Below are positions 25,801 through 35,918 of a DNA stretch of 47,390 nucleotides, one piece after another. Numbering within the stretch: position 1 is the stretch's first letter; every line of letters begins with the position of its first letter. Origin of the DNA: Burkholderiales bacterium (GTDB lineage: Bacteria > Pseudomonadota > Gammaproteobacteria > Burkholderiales > Burkholderiaceae_D); contig CANGAW010000017.1 of the NCBI GenBank assembly GCA_947451925.1, positions 1 to 47,390 on the forward strand, written 5' to 3'. Under the pieces are notes generated by a model. It was not told where the DNA came from. It made no database searches and was given only the letters and a program-made list of their open reading frames with translations. A program made the position numbers and the translations under genes.

Positions 25801-26793
25801 TTATTTGATGGCGGTCATTTCGATTGAATCGGCGACCTTCAGGATCGCCGCCATAGGCACTTCACCAACTATGGTAAGCCAAAATTCTCCATGCCGCTTG
25901 CCGACCATATTGATGGCCCCCTGCTGTATCTGAATGGCGCTTCTTTGTGGCGACCAGGGCTCAATGAAAATCGAAATACCGGCCAGCCCATCTGAATAAA
26001 TCAGCTGAATAAGTTCGCGTGGTGCAGCTTGCCCGCTACTGCCGAGACCGCGCTTGGCCACCTGAATTTCGCGAAAACCACCGGGCACCCATTTGACTCT
26101 CCAGGCTGAAGTCAGCATCTTGCTGACCATCGCGTTTTCTATTCGCCAGCCCTGGGTATTCGGAAAGCTTGTTTTCAGGCGCGACGGCGCGACATTGCCA
26201 ATGTTGAGTTCGGTAAAACTGATCTGCTCGACAATGTCGCCGGTTTCACTCAGGGTCTGCGCCCGCAGCATCAGACCGGAAGATTTTTCCAGCCATAAGC
26301 GGTAGCCAAAACGCATCGCATCTCTTGGCTCAAGTGCAATCACCTGCGTCTCGCGACCGACCACGCGGGCGCTGCCAATATTTCTGGCCCGGTAGTAGTG
26401 GGCAATCTGTTCAGATCGCTCCACAGGCAAAGCCGGAAAGGCTTTACCGGCAAGGTGACTCTGAATAATCAGTCTGTGTTCCTGCGGCAGATAGCAGGTA
26501 ATCTCGTCACCACGACGCAGATACTCACGCGGCTGGCCATCCAGAATTTCCAGTTTTTCCAAAACCTGCGGCCCCGAACCCATGTGGCCGATACGTGAAG
26601 TTCTGACTTGCGAACCCTGCTGGAAGATGAAGGTCCCGGCATAGTTGAGAGCTTCGGCTGCCAGTCTGGCCTTGCCCAGCCAGTCCAGAGATTCCTTTGT
26701 CCCCGCATCGTCAGCGCCAGTCGCTCCCGCGCTGACTGAAATGGCGAAGAACAGCAAACACAACCGCAGCAAGTAAGGCCACGCTCGCAGCAT
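25801..26793 (-). CDS. rseB: Sigma-E factor regulatory protein RseB/MucB
   Basis: 330 residues from ATG 26793 (MLRAWPYLLRLCLLFFAISV), a signal peptide; the frame runs further upstream only as a shadow over rseA. Periplasmic protein that binds RseA and protects it from DegS, and senses LPS or lipoproteins. The MucB/RseB N-terminal domain is seen as LDWLGKARLAAEALNYAGTF, and the C-terminal domain includes PGFREIQVAK-like and LIYSDGLAGISIFIEP. 4 nt after rseA. Confidence 0.93.
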   Translation of the reverse strand: MLRAWPYLLRLCLLFFAISVSAGATGADDAGTKESLDWLGKARLAAEALNYAGTFIFQQGSQVRTSRIGHMGSGPQVLEKLEILDGQPREYLRRGDEITCYLPQEHRLIIQSHLAGKAFPALPVERSEQIAHYYRARNIGSARVVGRETQVIALEPRDAMRFGYRLWLEKSSGLMLRAQTLSETGDIVEQISFTELNIGNVAPSRLKTSFPNTQGWRIENAMVSKMLTSAWRVKWVPGGFREIQVAKRGLGSSGQAAPRELIQLIYSDGLAGISIFIEPWSPQRSAIQIQQGAINMVGKRHGEFWLTIVGEVPMAAILKVADSIEMTAIK

Positions 26794-26797
26794 AGGT

Positions 26798-27373
26798 TTA
26801 TTTTTCAGATTCGCTATGGCTGGCAGGCCGAGCGAGCTGCGCTGTGCCATAGAGTGAGGGGTAAGCGCTCTGATGCGCGAAAATATAGTCATCGACTTCG
26901 GCCGCGCGGCGCTGCGAGGTCTGTTCCCGGCTTTGCGCCGTATTCGCAGCCAGCTTGGAGTCGGCTTGGCTGATGTTTGCCAAGGCCGGTTGTGACGAAG
27001 CGGCCACCAGCTCATGCTGCGTTACCGGACTCCAGAAACTACTCAGTTGCGGTGCCAGCACGAAGGCCATGACCGCTGCGGCAATTGCGGCCAATGCGGC
27101 CGGCCAGGTTTGCACACGTTTGAACAGTCCCACTGGCGCCAGTATCGTCGGCTCGGCTTCGAGTCGCGTCGCCATGCGGGCGGAAAACTGCGCACTGACT
27201 GGTGCGACCATCTGCTGCTCTCGCAAACTGTCACCAATCTGATGGTAGACGGACCAGGTATTGCGTTGCTCGGAATCGCGCAAGGCGATGATTATTTTTC
27301 TCGCCTGCTCGAAGTCGAGTTCGCCATCAGCCAATGCTGAAATATCCTGTAGTGTCACTTTATCGCTTGCCAT
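26798..27373 (-). CDS. rseA: Sigma-E anti-sigma factor RseA/MucA
   Basis: 191 residues. Ribosome site ggggg before ATG 27373. Cytoplasmic anti-sigma domain at the N-terminus (LQDISALADGELDFEQARKI and WSVYHQIGDSLR), one membrane helix (about 92-113, WPAALAAIAAAVMAFVLAP) and a periplasmic tail. Holds RpoE at the membrane until cleaved by the DegS/RseP cascade. 131 nt after rpoE. Confidence 0.93.
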   Translation of the reverse strand: MASDKVTLQDISALADGELDFEQARKIIIALRDSEQRNTWSVYHQIGDSLREQQMVAPVSAQFSARMATRLEAEPTILAPVGLFKRVQTWPAALAAIAAAVMAFVLAPQLSSFWSPVTQHELVAASSQPALANISQADSKLAANTAQSREQTSQRRAAEVDDYIFAHQSAYPSLYGTAQLARPASHSESEK

Positions 27374-27504
27374 GATGCCCCCTGCCTTCGCACTATACTT
27401 ATTCGTGTTGATTTTTCGCTTAACCAGTTACTACTGGCGGTGTTGCCGGGGTTGCGGTGATTCTGTTTGTTGAACTTACTCCTTCATTACCAGCTTTGCC
27501 ATTC

Positions 27505-28128
27505 TTACCAACGCTTGTCTGTTGCCGTATCCAGCAAAGGACGCAGCTTGTCTGCAATCGCCTCGCGCGCCCGAAAAATCCGGCTGCGGACGGTACCGAT
27601 AGGACAATCCATTGCTTCAGCAATTTCATCGTAGCTCAAGCCTTCAATCTCCCGCAAAATTATGGCGACCCTGAGTTCTTCTGGCAATGCATCCATCGCC
27701 AGATTGACGGTCTCGGCAATCTGCTTGGTGGCCAGCATCGATTCCGGGGTATTGATATCTCTTAGATGCTCTCCGTCATCAAAAGTTTCCGCTTCTTCAG
27801 CATCTGCTTCCGTCGATGTCGGTGTGCGCCTGCCCTGAGTCACCAGATAATTTTTGGCCGTGTTAATGCCAATGCGATAGAGCCAGGTGTAAAACGCAGA
27901 TTCGCCGCGAAACCGCGGCAGGGCGCGATAGGCTTTGATAAACGCCTCTTGCACCACATCTTCGGCTTCTGCCTGATCGCGCACAAGACGGGACACCAGC
28001 CGCATCAGCTTCCGTTGATATTTGATTACCAGAAGCTCGAACGCCTTTTTGTCGCCATGCTGAACCCGATCAACTAATAGCTGATCAATATCGCGTTCTG
28101 TCGTCAATCCCCAATTCCCCGTGCTCAT
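27505..28128 (-). CDS. rpoE: RNA polymerase sigma factor RpoE (AlgU type)
   Basis: 207 residues, ECF sigma factor of the envelope stress response. Region 2: FELLVIKYQRKLMRLVSRLV, DVVQEAFIKAYRALPRFRGE, FYTWLYRIGINTAKNYL. Region 4: LPEELRVAIILREIEGLSYD and IAEAMDCPIGTVRSRIFRAR. First gene of the rpoE-rseA-rseB-degP unit. A 13-bp perfect inverted repeat lies 68-96 nt upstream of the start. Confidence 0.97.
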   Translation of the reverse strand: MSTGNWGLTTERDIDQLLVDRVQHGDKKAFELLVIKYQRKLMRLVSRLVRDQAEAEDVVQEAFIKAYRALPRFRGESAFYTWLYRIGINTAKNYLVTQGRRTPTSTEADAEEAETFDDGEHLRDINTPESMLATKQIAETVNLAMDALPEELRVAIILREIEGLSYDEIAEAMDCPIGTVRSRIFRAREAIADKLRPLLDTATDKRW

Positions 28129-28182
28129 GCCACATGCAGCTTCAGGCCGGCGCTATGTCAATGCGGTCTGCAAGCGGCGCGA

Positions 28183-28240
28183 CAATGAATGAGGCCGCAG
28201 TATTCTGCTACGCAGAATACTGCGCGACTCCCCACTCATT
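28183..28240. promoter_or_regulatory. Nested inverted repeats upstream of rpoE
   Basis: Inner perfect arms CGCAGTATTCTGC (28196-28208) and GCAGAATACTGCG (28212-28224) around a 3-nt loop. Outer arms CAATGAATG (28183-28191) and CACTCATTG (28232-28240) pair at 8 of 9. No T-run follows, so it is not a simple terminator. It sits between a YgfX-like gene and rpoE and could be an operator or an mRNA leader structure. Confidence 0.65.
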
Positions 28241-28262
28241 GACAGAGTGAAATATGAAAAGT

Positions 28263-28796
28263 TCAATCGACCAGAGGAATTTTTTTGTTTGGCTTTGCGG
28301 CATCGCGCAGTGTTTGTGTTGCAAGCCAACGGCATGCCACCAGCACGGCACAAAATGCATTGCGGTCCAGGCAGTCCGGCAAGACAGGCAATACCGTCAC
28401 CCGACCCGATGGTGCCTGCAAACGAAGCAGCATGAACGTTGGCCATAGCGTTGCATTCTCCAGAAGATGAACAACCTCACTGCCGCCATTAACGCTGGCC
28501 CCACTTGCTTGGCTGTGGCTGGCAGCAGCGCTGGACCTAGTGTGCGTCAACAGAATCTGGCCGGTTCCGGAAATATCAAGTCGAAAGGTCTTTCTGTTCG
28601 AGAGAACGGAACAGAAAACGACACAAGCCGAGATAGCGCAAGTCGCTGCCAGCAGCAAGCGTGAATGGTCAGGAATTATTTGCGCCAGGCGCAGCCAGAG
28701 CAGACAGGCGACACACAACAGAACGAGTGCAAGGATAGAGGAGAAGAAGAGCAATAATCGCGAAGGCCGGATCACGGCCGACACGGCAATTGACAT
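28263..28796 (-). CDS. Small inner-membrane protein, YgfX-like position and pattern
   Basis: About 177 residues from ATG 28796 (MSIAVSAVIRPSRLLLFFSS); an ATG at 28820 is also possible, and neither has a clear ribosome site. Two membrane helices near the N-terminus (LLLFFSSILALVLLCVACLL and LLLAATCAISACVVFCSVL), then a cytoplasmic domain with LDISGTGQILL and TLWPTFMLLRLQAPSGRVTV, LPDCLDRNAFCAVLVACRWL. That layout (two helices, then W..F..L.L....g....l.v..D.l....fr.L...L) fits the YgfX/protein of unknown function family. Located between fabF and rpoE. Role not established. Confidence 0.7.
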   Translation of the reverse strand: MSIAVSAVIRPSRLLLFFSSILALVLLCVACLLWLRLAQIIPDHSRLLLAATCAISACVVFCSVLSNRKTFRLDISGTGQILLTHTRSSAAASHSQASGASVNGGSEVVHLLENATLWPTFMLLRLQAPSGRVTVLPVLPDCLDRNAFCAVLVACRWLATQTLRDAAKPNKKIPLVD

Positions 28797-28815
28797 GGAA
28801 GGGGAAGGAGAACAG

Positions 28816-28847
28816 CGCATCGGGCAATGCGAAAGACGCCCGATGCG
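28816..28847 (-). terminator. Inverted repeat after fabF
   Basis: CGCATCGGGC and GCCCGATGCG separated by 12 nt, 11 nt after the fabF stop. No T-run follows on the minus strand, so termination is doubtful; it may stabilise the fabF mRNA end. Confidence 0.4.
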
Positions 28848-28857
28848 TATGCCTGAA

Positions 28858-30105
28858 TCAGGCCTTAGCGAAAATCAGCGTACCGTTGGTACCGCCGAAG
28901 CCAAACGAATTTTTTACTGCGACATTGATTGGCATGTTGCGTGCCGTATTGGCGCAGTAGTCAAGATCACAGTTCGGATCCTGATTGAAAATATTGATCG
29001 TTGGCGGCGACAACTGATTATGCAAAGCCAGTACGGTGAAGACCGACTCCAGTCCGCCAGCACCGCCGAGCAAATGCCCGGTCATGGACTTGGTGGAATT
29101 GACGACGATATTTTTTGCGTGATCACCCAGCGCGCGTTTGATGGCGACCGTTTCAGCGACGTCGCCAAGCGGCGTTGAGGTACCGTGTGCATTAACGTAA
29201 TCCACGGCGTCGGCATTGATGCCGGCGTTTTTCATGGCTGCAATCATGCAGCGTCGCGCACCATCACCATCTTCCAACGGCGCGGTCATGTGATGCGCAT
29301 CGGCAGTCATGCCAAAGCCTAACAGCTCGGCATAAATTTTTGCACCGCGTGCTTTGGCGTGTTCGTATTCTTCCAGCACCATGACACCAGCGCCTTCACC
29401 GAGAACAAAACCATCGCGGTCTTTATCCCAGGGACGCGAAGCCGTTGCCGGATCATCATTGCGTGAGGACAGCGCACGGGCCGACGCAAAGCCGCCCAGA
29501 CCGAGCGGCGAGATGGTCGATTCGGCACCACCGGCAATCATCACGTCGCAATCACCATACTCGATCATGCGACCAGCTGCGCCTATGCAATGCAGACCTG
29601 TTGTGCAGGCCGTTACGATGGCAAGATTGGGGCCTTTCAGGCCGTACTTGATCGACAGGTGACCGGAGATCATGTTGATGATGGACGCAGGCACAAAGAA
29701 CGGGCTGATTCGGCGCGGGCCGCGATTCACCAGTTCCTGATGCGTGTCTTCAATCAGTGGCAAGCCACCGATGCCGGAACCGACGATGACGCCAATGCGC
29801 TCGGCATTCGCTTCTGTCACTTCCAGACCACTGTCCTGCATCGCCTGAATGCCCGCAGCCATGCCGTAATGGATAAAGGTATCCATATGGCGCGCTTCTT
29901 TGGCAGGCATGTAGTCTTCGACGTTGAAGCCTTTTACCTCACCGGCAAAGTGGGTGGAAAAAGGACTGGCGTCAAATTTTGTGATGGTCGCGATACCGGA
30001 CTGGCCGGCAATCAGCGCATCCCACGCAGCAGTAACCGTGTTACCGACTGGCGAAACACATCCAAGACCAGTAATCACTACACGACGTTGATTCGAACGG
30101 CTCAA
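28858..30105 (-). CDS. fabF: 3-oxoacyl-[acyl-carrier-protein] synthase II
   Basis: 415 residues. Condenses malonyl-ACP with acyl-ACP in fatty acid elongation. Catalytic Cys in [17 protein letters not shown] (about residue 166), His in [12 protein letters not shown] and in [13 protein letters not shown], and the C-terminal [14 protein letters not shown]. 35 nt after acpP, in the usual fabD-fabG-acpP-fabF order. Confidence 0.97.
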   Translation of the reverse strand: MSRSNQRRVVITGLGCVSPVGNTVTAAWDALIAGQSGIATITKFDASPFSTHFAGEVKGFNVEDYMPAKEARHMDTFIHYGMAAGIQAMQDSGLEVTEANAERIGVIVGSGIGGLPLIEDTHQELVNRGPRRISPFFVPASIINMISGHLSIKYGLKGPNLAIVTACTTGLHCIGAAGRMIEYGDCDVMIAGGAESTISPLGLGGFASARALSSRNDDPATASRPWDKDRDGFVLGEGAGVMVLEEYEHAKARGAKIYAELLGFGMTADAHHMTAPLEDGDGARRCMIAAMKNAGINADAVDYVNAHGTSTPLGDVAETVAIKRALGDHAKNIVVNSTKSMTGHLLGGAGGLESVFTVLALHNQLSPPTINIFNQDPNCDLDYCANTARNMPINVAVKNSFGFGGTNGTLIFAKA

Positions 30106-30140
30106 ACAATGCTCCCGGAAACAATCAAATACAAATTGGC

Positions 30141-30380
30141 TTAGGCCTTGACGTGTGCCTTGGCGTAATCGATCGCTTGTTGCACGGTCGTGATTTTTTC
30201 AGCTTGTTCGTCAGGGATTTCCATCTCGAATTCATCTTCGAGGGCCATCACCAGTTCAACGGTATCAAGCGAATCGGCACCGAGGTCGTCAACGAAGGAC
30301 GATTCGATTTTGATGTCAGCTTCAGCAACACCTAATTGCTCAGCAACGATTTTTTTAACGCGTGATTCGATGTCAGACAT
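30141..30380 (-). CDS. acpP: Acyl carrier protein
   Basis: 79 residues, acidic. Phosphopantetheine attachment Ser in [20 protein letters not shown] (about residue 38). Good ribosome site (ggag 7 nt before ATG). Carries acyl intermediates for the Fab enzymes and PlsX; activated by AcpS encoded at 16776. The 137-nt gap before it suggests it also has its own promoter. Confidence 0.98.
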   Translation of the reverse strand: MSDIESRVKKIVAEQLGVAEADIKIESSFVDDLGADSLDTVELVMALEDEFEMEIPDEQAEKITTVQQAIDYAKAHVKA

Positions 30381-30517
30381 GTTGTATCTCCAGAGGGTGG
30401 GTCACAGAAAGTGCGCGCATTTTATCAGGTTTGCGGCACGAAACTTAACTTTTAACTTTTGCTTTTATTAACTAAATAAAGGACTGACTATGGCAAATAA
30501 AAATTCGGGCCGTCAAC

Positions 30518-31285
30518 TTAACCGCCACTCATGTACATGCCGCCATTCACATGCAGCGTGGTACCGGTAATGTAGGCGGCTTCGCCCGAGGCCAGAAAGG
30601 CCACCGCAGAGGCAATATCTTCCGGCAAACCAAAGCGTCCTGCCGGGATCTGCGTCAGCAGCGCATTGACCTGCTGCTCATTCAAAGCCTTGGTCATATC
30701 GGTATCAATAAAACCGGGCGCGACGCAGTTTACCGTGATATTACGACTGCCAATTTCACGCGCCAGTGCACGGCTCATGCCGGCCACACCGGCTTTGGCA
30801 GCAGCATAATTCATCTGCCCCGCGTTGCCGGCCGAGCCGACCACCGAAGTTATGTTGATGATGCGGCCCTGCTTGGCTTTCATCATGCTGCGCAATACCG
30901 CGCGCGACAAGCGTGCCACGGCTGTCAGGTTGGTGGTGATGACGGCATCCCACTCTTCCTCTTTCATGCGCATGGCCAGCTGGTCTTGCGTAATCCCGGC
31001 ATTGTTAACCAGGATGGACAAACTGCCAAACTGCTTCTGTATTGATTCAACCAGCTGCGTGGACTGAGCCGCATCATTGACGTCTAACACCACACCATGA
31101 CCGGCATCCGGTCTGATCGCTTGCAGGTACTCTGAAATGGCGGCAGCGCCCGCCTCAGTTGTGGCAGTGCCAATCACGATTGCGCCGCGCTGCGCCAGCT
31201 TTTGTGCGATGGCCCGGCCAATGCCGCGCGAAGCGCCAGTGACCAGCGCTACCTGCTGCTCCAGACTGTTATTTGATGTTGTCAC
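30518..31285 (-). CDS. fabG: 3-oxoacyl-[acyl-carrier-protein] reductase
   Basis: 255 residues from a GTG at 31285, chosen because ggagg lies 7 nt upstream and the family begins here (TTSNNSLEQQVALVTGASRG). NADPH-dependent reductase of the short-chain dehydrogenase family: TGASRGIGRAIA, NNAGI, and catalytic Ser/Tyr/Lys in ITSVVGSAGNAGQMNYAAAK. The GTG overlaps the fabD stop (GTGA), indicating translational coupling. Confidence 0.97.
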   Translation of the reverse strand: MTTSNNSLEQQVALVTGASRGIGRAIAQKLAQRGAIVIGTATTEAGAAAISEYLQAIRPDAGHGVVLDVNDAAQSTQLVESIQKQFGSLSILVNNAGITQDQLAMRMKEEEWDAVITTNLTAVARLSRAVLRSMMKAKQGRIINITSVVGSAGNAGQMNYAAAKAGVAGMSRALAREIGSRNITVNCVAPGFIDTDMTKALNEQQVNALLTQIPAGRFGLPEDIASAVAFLASGEAAYITGTTLHVNGGMYMSGG

Positions 31286-32214
31286 TTGAGTGCCTCCAAA
31301 ATGCTGTCCAGCGAAGCCTGATCGGCAATCGCATCTGCCTGCAATTCGCTGTTGATCCGTTTTGCCAGACCCGACAAAACTTTGCCGGGACCGCATTCGA
31401 CCAGACGCGTGACGCCGCCAGCGGCAATTTTATTCATGCTCTCAACCCAGCGCACCGGACTGGCTGCTTGACGCACCAGCGCGTCTTTGATTGCAGCAGG
31501 ATCGTTCACGATCGCCACATCGACATTGTTGACCAGCGCGATTTGCGGCACCGAGAAATGCAGACTGTCGAGATAGCCGCGCAAGTGTTCGGATGCGGGC
31601 TTGAGCAGTGAAGAATGAAACGGAGCAGACACGGGCAGCGGCAAGGCACGCTTGGCACCCTTGGCTTTGGCCAGCACACAGGCGCGCTCAACGGCATCCT
31701 TGTGGCCGGCAATGACCACCTGTGCCGGCGCATTGAAATTAACCGCTTCCACCACTTCGCCAAGCGCAGCTTCGGCGCAGGCAGCAATCACGTCTTCATC
31801 CGACAAGCCGAGAATCGCCGCCATGCCGCCCTGCCCGACCGGCACGGCTTGCTGCATGGCCTGCGCACGAAAGCGTACCAGTGGCACCGCATCCGCAAAG
31901 GCAATGACGCCAGCTGCCACCAGCGCGGAATATTCACCCAGACTATGCCCGGCCACAATCGCTGGTGCGCGACCGCCTGCAGCAAGCCAGGCACGATAAA
32001 ACGCGACGGCACAAGCCAGCATCACCGGCTGGGTATTAGTGGTCAGATCGAGATCTTCTTTCGGGCCTTCGGCAATTAATTTGCCAAGGTCAAACTGCAA
32101 AGCGTCGGAAGCTTCGGCAATGCTTGCTTTAACGACGGCGTTGTCGGCAAAACCGTTCAACATGCCAATGGCTTGCGAGCCCTGGCCGGGGAATATGAAT
32201 GCAAATGGTGTCAT
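31282..32214 (-). CDS. fabD: Malonyl CoA-acyl carrier protein transacylase
   Basis: 310 residues. Loads malonyl groups on ACP. FIFPGQGSQAIGML (oxyanion region, residues 7-20), nucleophile Ser in VAGHSLGEYSALVAAG (about residue 91), catalytic His in PVSAPFHSSLLKPASE (about 200). 20 nt after fabH and overlapping fabG. Confidence 0.97.
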   Translation of the reverse strand: MTPFAFIFPGQGSQAIGMLNGFADNAVVKASIAEASDALQFDLGKLIAEGPKEDLDLTTNTQPVMLACAVAFYRAWLAAGGRAPAIVAGHSLGEYSALVAAGVIAFADAVPLVRFRAQAMQQAVPVGQGGMAAILGLSDEDVIAACAEAALGEVVEAVNFNAPAQVVIAGHKDAVERACVLAKAKGAKRALPLPVSAPFHSSLLKPASEHLRGYLDSLHFSVPQIALVNNVDVAIVNDPAAIKDALVRQAASPVRWVESMNKIAAGGVTRLVECGPGKVLSGLAKRINSELQADAIADQASLDSILEALK

Positions 32215-32234
32215 GCGAAGTCCGGAATATGAAA

Positions 32235-33221
32235 TCAGATTTTGGCCAGCACTGCGCCCCAGGTGAAACCACCACCGACGCCTTCCATCAGTATGGTCTG
32301 GCCGGGTTTGAGGCGACCGTCGCGCATCGCCACGTCCAGCGCCAGCGGAATCGAGGCTGCCGAGGTATTACCGTGCTGGTCAACAGTGACGACCATTTTT
32401 TCCAGCGGCAAGCCGAGTTTTTTGGCGGTGCCCTGCATGATGCGAATGTTGGCCTGATGCGGAATCAGCCAGTCGATTTGCGAGGATTCCATGCCGGCCG
32501 CAGCCAGTACTTCATGCGCGACTTTTTCCAGCACCGATACAGCCAGCTTGAACACCGCCTGACCGTCCATGAACAGCAAACCACTGCCAGCCAGCGCACC
32601 ACCGTTAACTGTGCCCGACACACACAAAATATCGGCATGACGGCCATCGGCATGCAGCTTGGTGGCAAGAATGCCCGGCTCATCGGATGCAGCCAGTACC
32701 ACCGCACCGGCACCGTCACCAAACAACACGCAGGTAGTGCGGTCATTAAAATCCAGAATGCGCGAAAACACTTCAGCGCCAATCACCAGCACCCGCTTGT
32801 GCATGCCGGATTTGATAAAACTGTCAGCCACCGACACCGCATACACAAAACCGCTGCATACCGCCTGCACATCGAGTGCTGCGCATTCATTGGTGATGCC
32901 GAGTTTGCGCTGGATGACGCAAGCCGTGCTGGGGAAACCACCGAGAAAATCCGGCGTTGAAGTGGCGACAATAATCAGATCAATATCATTCGGCGACAGG
33001 CCTGCCATCTGCAGTGCCGCCAGCGCGGCCTGAGTGCCAAGGTCGCTGGACATGACGTCGGCGTCGGCATAGTGACGCGCCGAGATGCCGCTGCGCGAGA
33101 CTATCCATTCATCCGAAGTTTCGACGCCTTTTTCGGCCAGCATCGTGGTCAGATCCTGATTCGTCAGTCGTCTGGGAGGCAGAAAACTGCCGGTACCGAT
33201 AATTTTTGTATATGCGCTCAT
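32235..33221 (-). CDS. fabH: 3-oxoacyl-[acyl-carrier-protein] synthase III
   Basis: 328 residues. Starts fatty acid synthesis from acetyl-CoA and malonyl-ACP. Catalytic Cys in [20 protein letters not shown] (about residue 115), His in [11 protein letters not shown] (about 250), Asn in [16 protein letters not shown] (about 280). Overlaps the end of plsX by 4 nt. Confidence 0.97.
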   Translation of the reverse strand: MSAYTKIIGTGSFLPPRRLTNQDLTTMLAEKGVETSDEWIVSRSGISARHYADADVMSSDLGTQAALAALQMAGLSPNDIDLIIVATSTPDFLGGFPSTACVIQRKLGITNECAALDVQAVCSGFVYAVSVADSFIKSGMHKRVLVIGAEVFSRILDFNDRTTCVLFGDGAGAVVLAASDEPGILATKLHADGRHADILCVSGTVNGGALAGSGLLFMDGQAVFKLAVSVLEKVAHEVLAAAGMESSQIDWLIPHQANIRIMQGTAKKLGLPLEKMVVTVDQHGNTSAASIPLALDVAMRDGRLKPGQTILMEGVGGGFTWGAVLAKI

Positions 33222-34282
33222 GCCATTTTTTGGTTATTAGCTTCAGGCGCGACCGGAGTCTGCGGCATCAGTTCAGCAATTGATTTTTCGATACGAGACA
33301 ATACATCATGGCGTGCTGCATCGAAAGCCCGCCGTATCGCCCATTCAAAGCCATAGGCATCTTCGCCACCATGGCTCTTGAACACCAACCCACGCAGGCC
33401 CAACAGACTGGCGCCATTGTAGCGGGAAGGATTAAGGCGACGTGAGACCTGTTTTAATGCGCGCTGTGCAATCACCGCACCAAGCATATTGATCCAGCCC
33501 TTGCTTAATTCGCTTTTGAGTACGCCCTTGATCAGACGTCCCAGACCTTCTGCTGCTTTCAAGGTCACATTGCCGACAAAACCGTCACAGACCACGATGT
33601 CGGTCGTGCCTTCAAAAATATCATTGCCTTCGACATTGCCATAAAAATTCAGTACCCCTTTTGCATGGTCCGCACGTAGCAACTCGGCCGTTTGCTTGAC
33701 CAGCTCATTGCCTTTCATGTCTTCTTCGCCCACATTCAGCAAACCGATGGTCGGCCGTGCATGACCTTCAACCGCCGAAACCAGGGCCGAGCCCATCAAC
33801 GCAAACTGATGCAAATGCAGCGGTTCGCAATCGACGTTGGCACCCAGGTCAAGCATATAGGTCGGGCCGTCTTTCTGATTGGGCAGGATGGTGCAGATGG
33901 CCGGGCGATCGACACCCGGCAGCGTCTTCAACACATAGCGCGAGACAGCCATCAGGGCGCCGGTATTACCGGCTGAGACGCAGGCTTGGGCGTCGGCCTG
34001 CTTGACCAGTGTGATGGCCACGCGCATGGAGGAATCTTTTTTCCGGCGCAACGCGACTTCAAGCGAATCGTCCATTTCGACGATTTCAGTCGCGTTAACA
34101 ACCCGCAGACGGGGATGATTGTGCGCGTTGTGGCGAAGCAGTTCGGCACGAATGACTTCTTCGCGCCCGACCAGAATCAGTTCAGCGTTGGCTTCGTGAT
34201 TAACAAAAGCAATGGACGCAGGAACGGTGACAGAGGGGCCGTGATCGCCACCCATGCAGTCAATGGATATTTTAATTGTCAT
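33218..34282 (-). CDS. plsX: Phosphate acyltransferase PlsX
   Basis: 354 residues from ATG 34282 ([20 protein letters not shown]). An ATG four codons earlier (34294) is possible; its only ribosome-like site is too close. PlsX makes acyl-phosphate from acyl-ACP for PlsY in phospholipid synthesis. Signature CMGGDHGP and the later [22 protein letters not shown] and [12 protein letters not shown]. Follows rpmF, the conserved rpmF-plsX-fabH order. Confidence 0.96.
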   Translation of the reverse strand: MTIKISIDCMGGDHGPSVTVPASIAFVNHEANAELILVGREEVIRAELLRHNAHNHPRLRVVNATEIVEMDDSLEVALRRKKDSSMRVAITLVKQADAQACVSAGNTGALMAVSRYVLKTLPGVDRPAICTILPNQKDGPTYMLDLGANVDCEPLHLHQFALMGSALVSAVEGHARPTIGLLNVGEEDMKGNELVKQTAELLRADHAKGVLNFYGNVEGNDIFEGTTDIVVCDGFVGNVTLKAAEGLGRLIKGVLKSELSKGWINMLGAVIAQRALKQVSRRLNPSRYNGASLLGLRGLVFKSHGGEDAYGFEWAIRRAFDAARHDVLSRIEKSIAELMPQTPVAPEANNQKMA

Positions 34283-34366
34283 TGTCTTGACCATGTCCTG
34301 TACCGGGCCAGTGATCTGGCCAGGTCAGTCATGATGCGTGTATGACGGAGGAAGCAATCTGCACAT

Positions 34367-34410
34367 ACAAAAACGGCGCCAAGCAGTCTGGGACTCTTCA
34401 CGCCGGTTTG
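34367..34410 (-). terminator. Weak terminator/attenuator between rpmF and plsX
   Basis: Minus strand CCGGCG ... GGCGCCG followed by five T, within the 136-nt gap. The stem is short with a long loop, so partial read-through into plsX would be expected. Confidence 0.45.
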
Positions 34411-34430
34411 TTTTTTACAGCGACGAAAAA

Positions 34431-34613
34431 TTATTCGTCGTTTTTCGTCTTCAGGACTTTACGACCACGGTAAAAGCCGTTTGGGCTGATGTGGTGACGC
34501 AGATGCGTTTCACCCGTGGTTTGCTCAACGGCAGTTGCCGGTGCGGTCAGGAAATCGTGTGAACGGTGCATGCCACGCTTGGACGGGGACTTTTTGTTTT
34601 GTTGGACTGCCAT
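34431..34613 (-). CDS. rpmF: 50S ribosomal protein L32
   Basis: 60 residues: [20 protein letters not shown] then [20 protein letters not shown]. Full-length L32 of the type without zinc-binding cysteines. Downstream of the DUF177 gene, as in most proteobacteria. Confidence 0.97.
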   Translation of the reverse strand: MAVQQNKKSPSKRGMHRSHDFLTAPATAVEQTTGETHLRHHISPNGFYRGRKVLKTKNDE

Positions 34614-34704
34614 AACGTACTCCTAAATCGGTGAATCCGAGATTTTAACATACCCGGATTGCGAAACAACATGCATTTCCATCCGGGCCTTTTCAAACTG
34701 CCTG

Positions 34705-35196
34705 CTATTTCAATTTCTTCAAGACGGCAAAGGGTGACTCTGCCTTGTCGTTTACAGCGGCCAATGCCGCTCCGTCCGGACAAACTGCATGACGCGGCGA
34801 CACGGGCAAAGCCAGCAATACTTCGTCTTCGACGACAGCTAGCAAATCCAGAGGCTCAGTCACGACGATGACATCAATGCTGTCGTCGTTGAGCAAGATC
34901 TCCGTCTGATCTGCTTCGGCATCATCGCGGGTTGCCACCAGCACCGACTCCGACGCCACCGGCAACGCATAGGCTGTCAGGCAACGCTGGCACATCAGAT
35001 GGACTTCACCATCGACCTGAACCAGCAATTGCGGCTTGCCAGAGGCATGCTGCCCGCCTTTGACAGACCAGCGCAAGTTGCCGCGCTTGTCTGCCAGCTC
35101 TGCAGTTAAACGGGAAAAATCTGCGACTGCAGCACTGCCCTCGAGCTGCTGTGCCCGGCGGCAGAATTCAAAGACGTCGATAATTGTGTTGCTCAT
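34705..35196 (-). CDS. yceD: DUF177 (YceD) family protein
   Basis: 163 residues. Conserved VDGEVHLMCQRCLTAYALPV with a CxxC pair (about residues 80-83), and the C-terminal EVLLALPVSPRHAVCPDG. YceD/DUF177 is universally adjacent to rpmF and is implicated in 23S rRNA or ribosome accumulation in plants and bacteria; the exact role is uncertain. Confidence 0.9.
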   Translation of the reverse strand: MSNTIIDVFEFCRRAQQLEGSAAVADFSRLTAELADKRGNLRWSVKGGQHASGKPQLLVQVDGEVHLMCQRCLTAYALPVASESVLVATRDDAEADQTEILLNDDSIDVIVVTEPLDLLAVVEDEVLLALPVSPRHAVCPDGAALAAVNDKAESPFAVLKKLK

Positions 35197-35309
35197 GAGG
35201 GCGCCAGCTGCGGAAAGCCTGCGATAATATCAGCGTTTTGCCTTTAAAGTCAAAGCCTTAGCCTGACTGAAAAAGCCTTGTCAACGCCCCCGATCAGCCA
35301 CCATTTCGC

Positions 35310-35918
35310 ATGCCATCACTCGCCCCTCCCCGCCTGATCCTGGGCTCCGGTTCTGCCTATCGCAAAGAATTGCTGGCGCGACTGCGCTTGCCTTTTGAGG
35401 TGGTGGTGCCTGACATTGATGAAAGTCCCCTGCCAGCCGAGACGCCGCCGCAAACCGCATTGCGTCTGGCACAGGCCAAGGCCAGCGCCATTGCCAGTCG
35501 GGTCGGCCCGGCACTAATCATCGGCTCAGATCAGGTCGCCACGCTGGACGGGCTGCAAATTGGCAAACCGGGAACGCACGAACGCGCACTGGCGCAATTA
35601 CAAATAATGCGCGGCCGTGAAGTGGTGTTTCACACCGCGCTGTGCCTGCTCGACAGCCGTCCCGCTGCGCCAATGCCGCTGCAAATTGAAAACATTCAGA
35701 CCACCGTACTATTTCGCGATCTGTCTGACGCCGAACTCGATGCCTACTTGCGAATAGAACAGCCTTACGACTGCGCGGGCAGCGCCAAAAACGAAGGACT
35801 GGGCATTGCCCTGATTGCCTCCATCATCAGCACCGATCCCAGTGCCCTGACCGGCCTGCCCTTAATTGCCCTGACCAGCATGCTGCGCAACACTGGTCAG
35901 GCATTTTTCCAATCATGA
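35310..35918 (+). CDS. Maf-like nucleoside triphosphate pyrophosphatase (YceF type)
   Basis: 202 residues. LILGSGSAYRKELLARLRLP (Maf signature near residue 8), DIDESPLPAETP and IIGSDQVATLDGLQIGKPG with the catalytic Asp. The Q in GSDQ and the position next to yceD indicate the YceF (m7GTP pyrophosphatase) subgroup. Divergent from the DUF177 gene; stop overlaps the next start (ATGA). Confidence 0.93.
   Translation: MPSLAPPRLILGSGSAYRKELLARLRLPFEVVVPDIDESPLPAETPPQTALRLAQAKASAIASRVGPALIIGSDQVATLDGLQIGKPGTHERALAQLQIMRGREVVFHTALCLLDSRPAAPMPLQIENIQTTVLFRDLSDAELDAYLRIEQPYDCAGSAKNEGLGIALIASIISTDPSALTGLPLIALTSMLRNTGQAFFQS

Noticed and set aside
27374..27504. Possible small gene between rpoE and rseA
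   Set aside because: Only a shadow frame overlapping the rpoE 3' end; no conserved start, probably an untranslated spacer.
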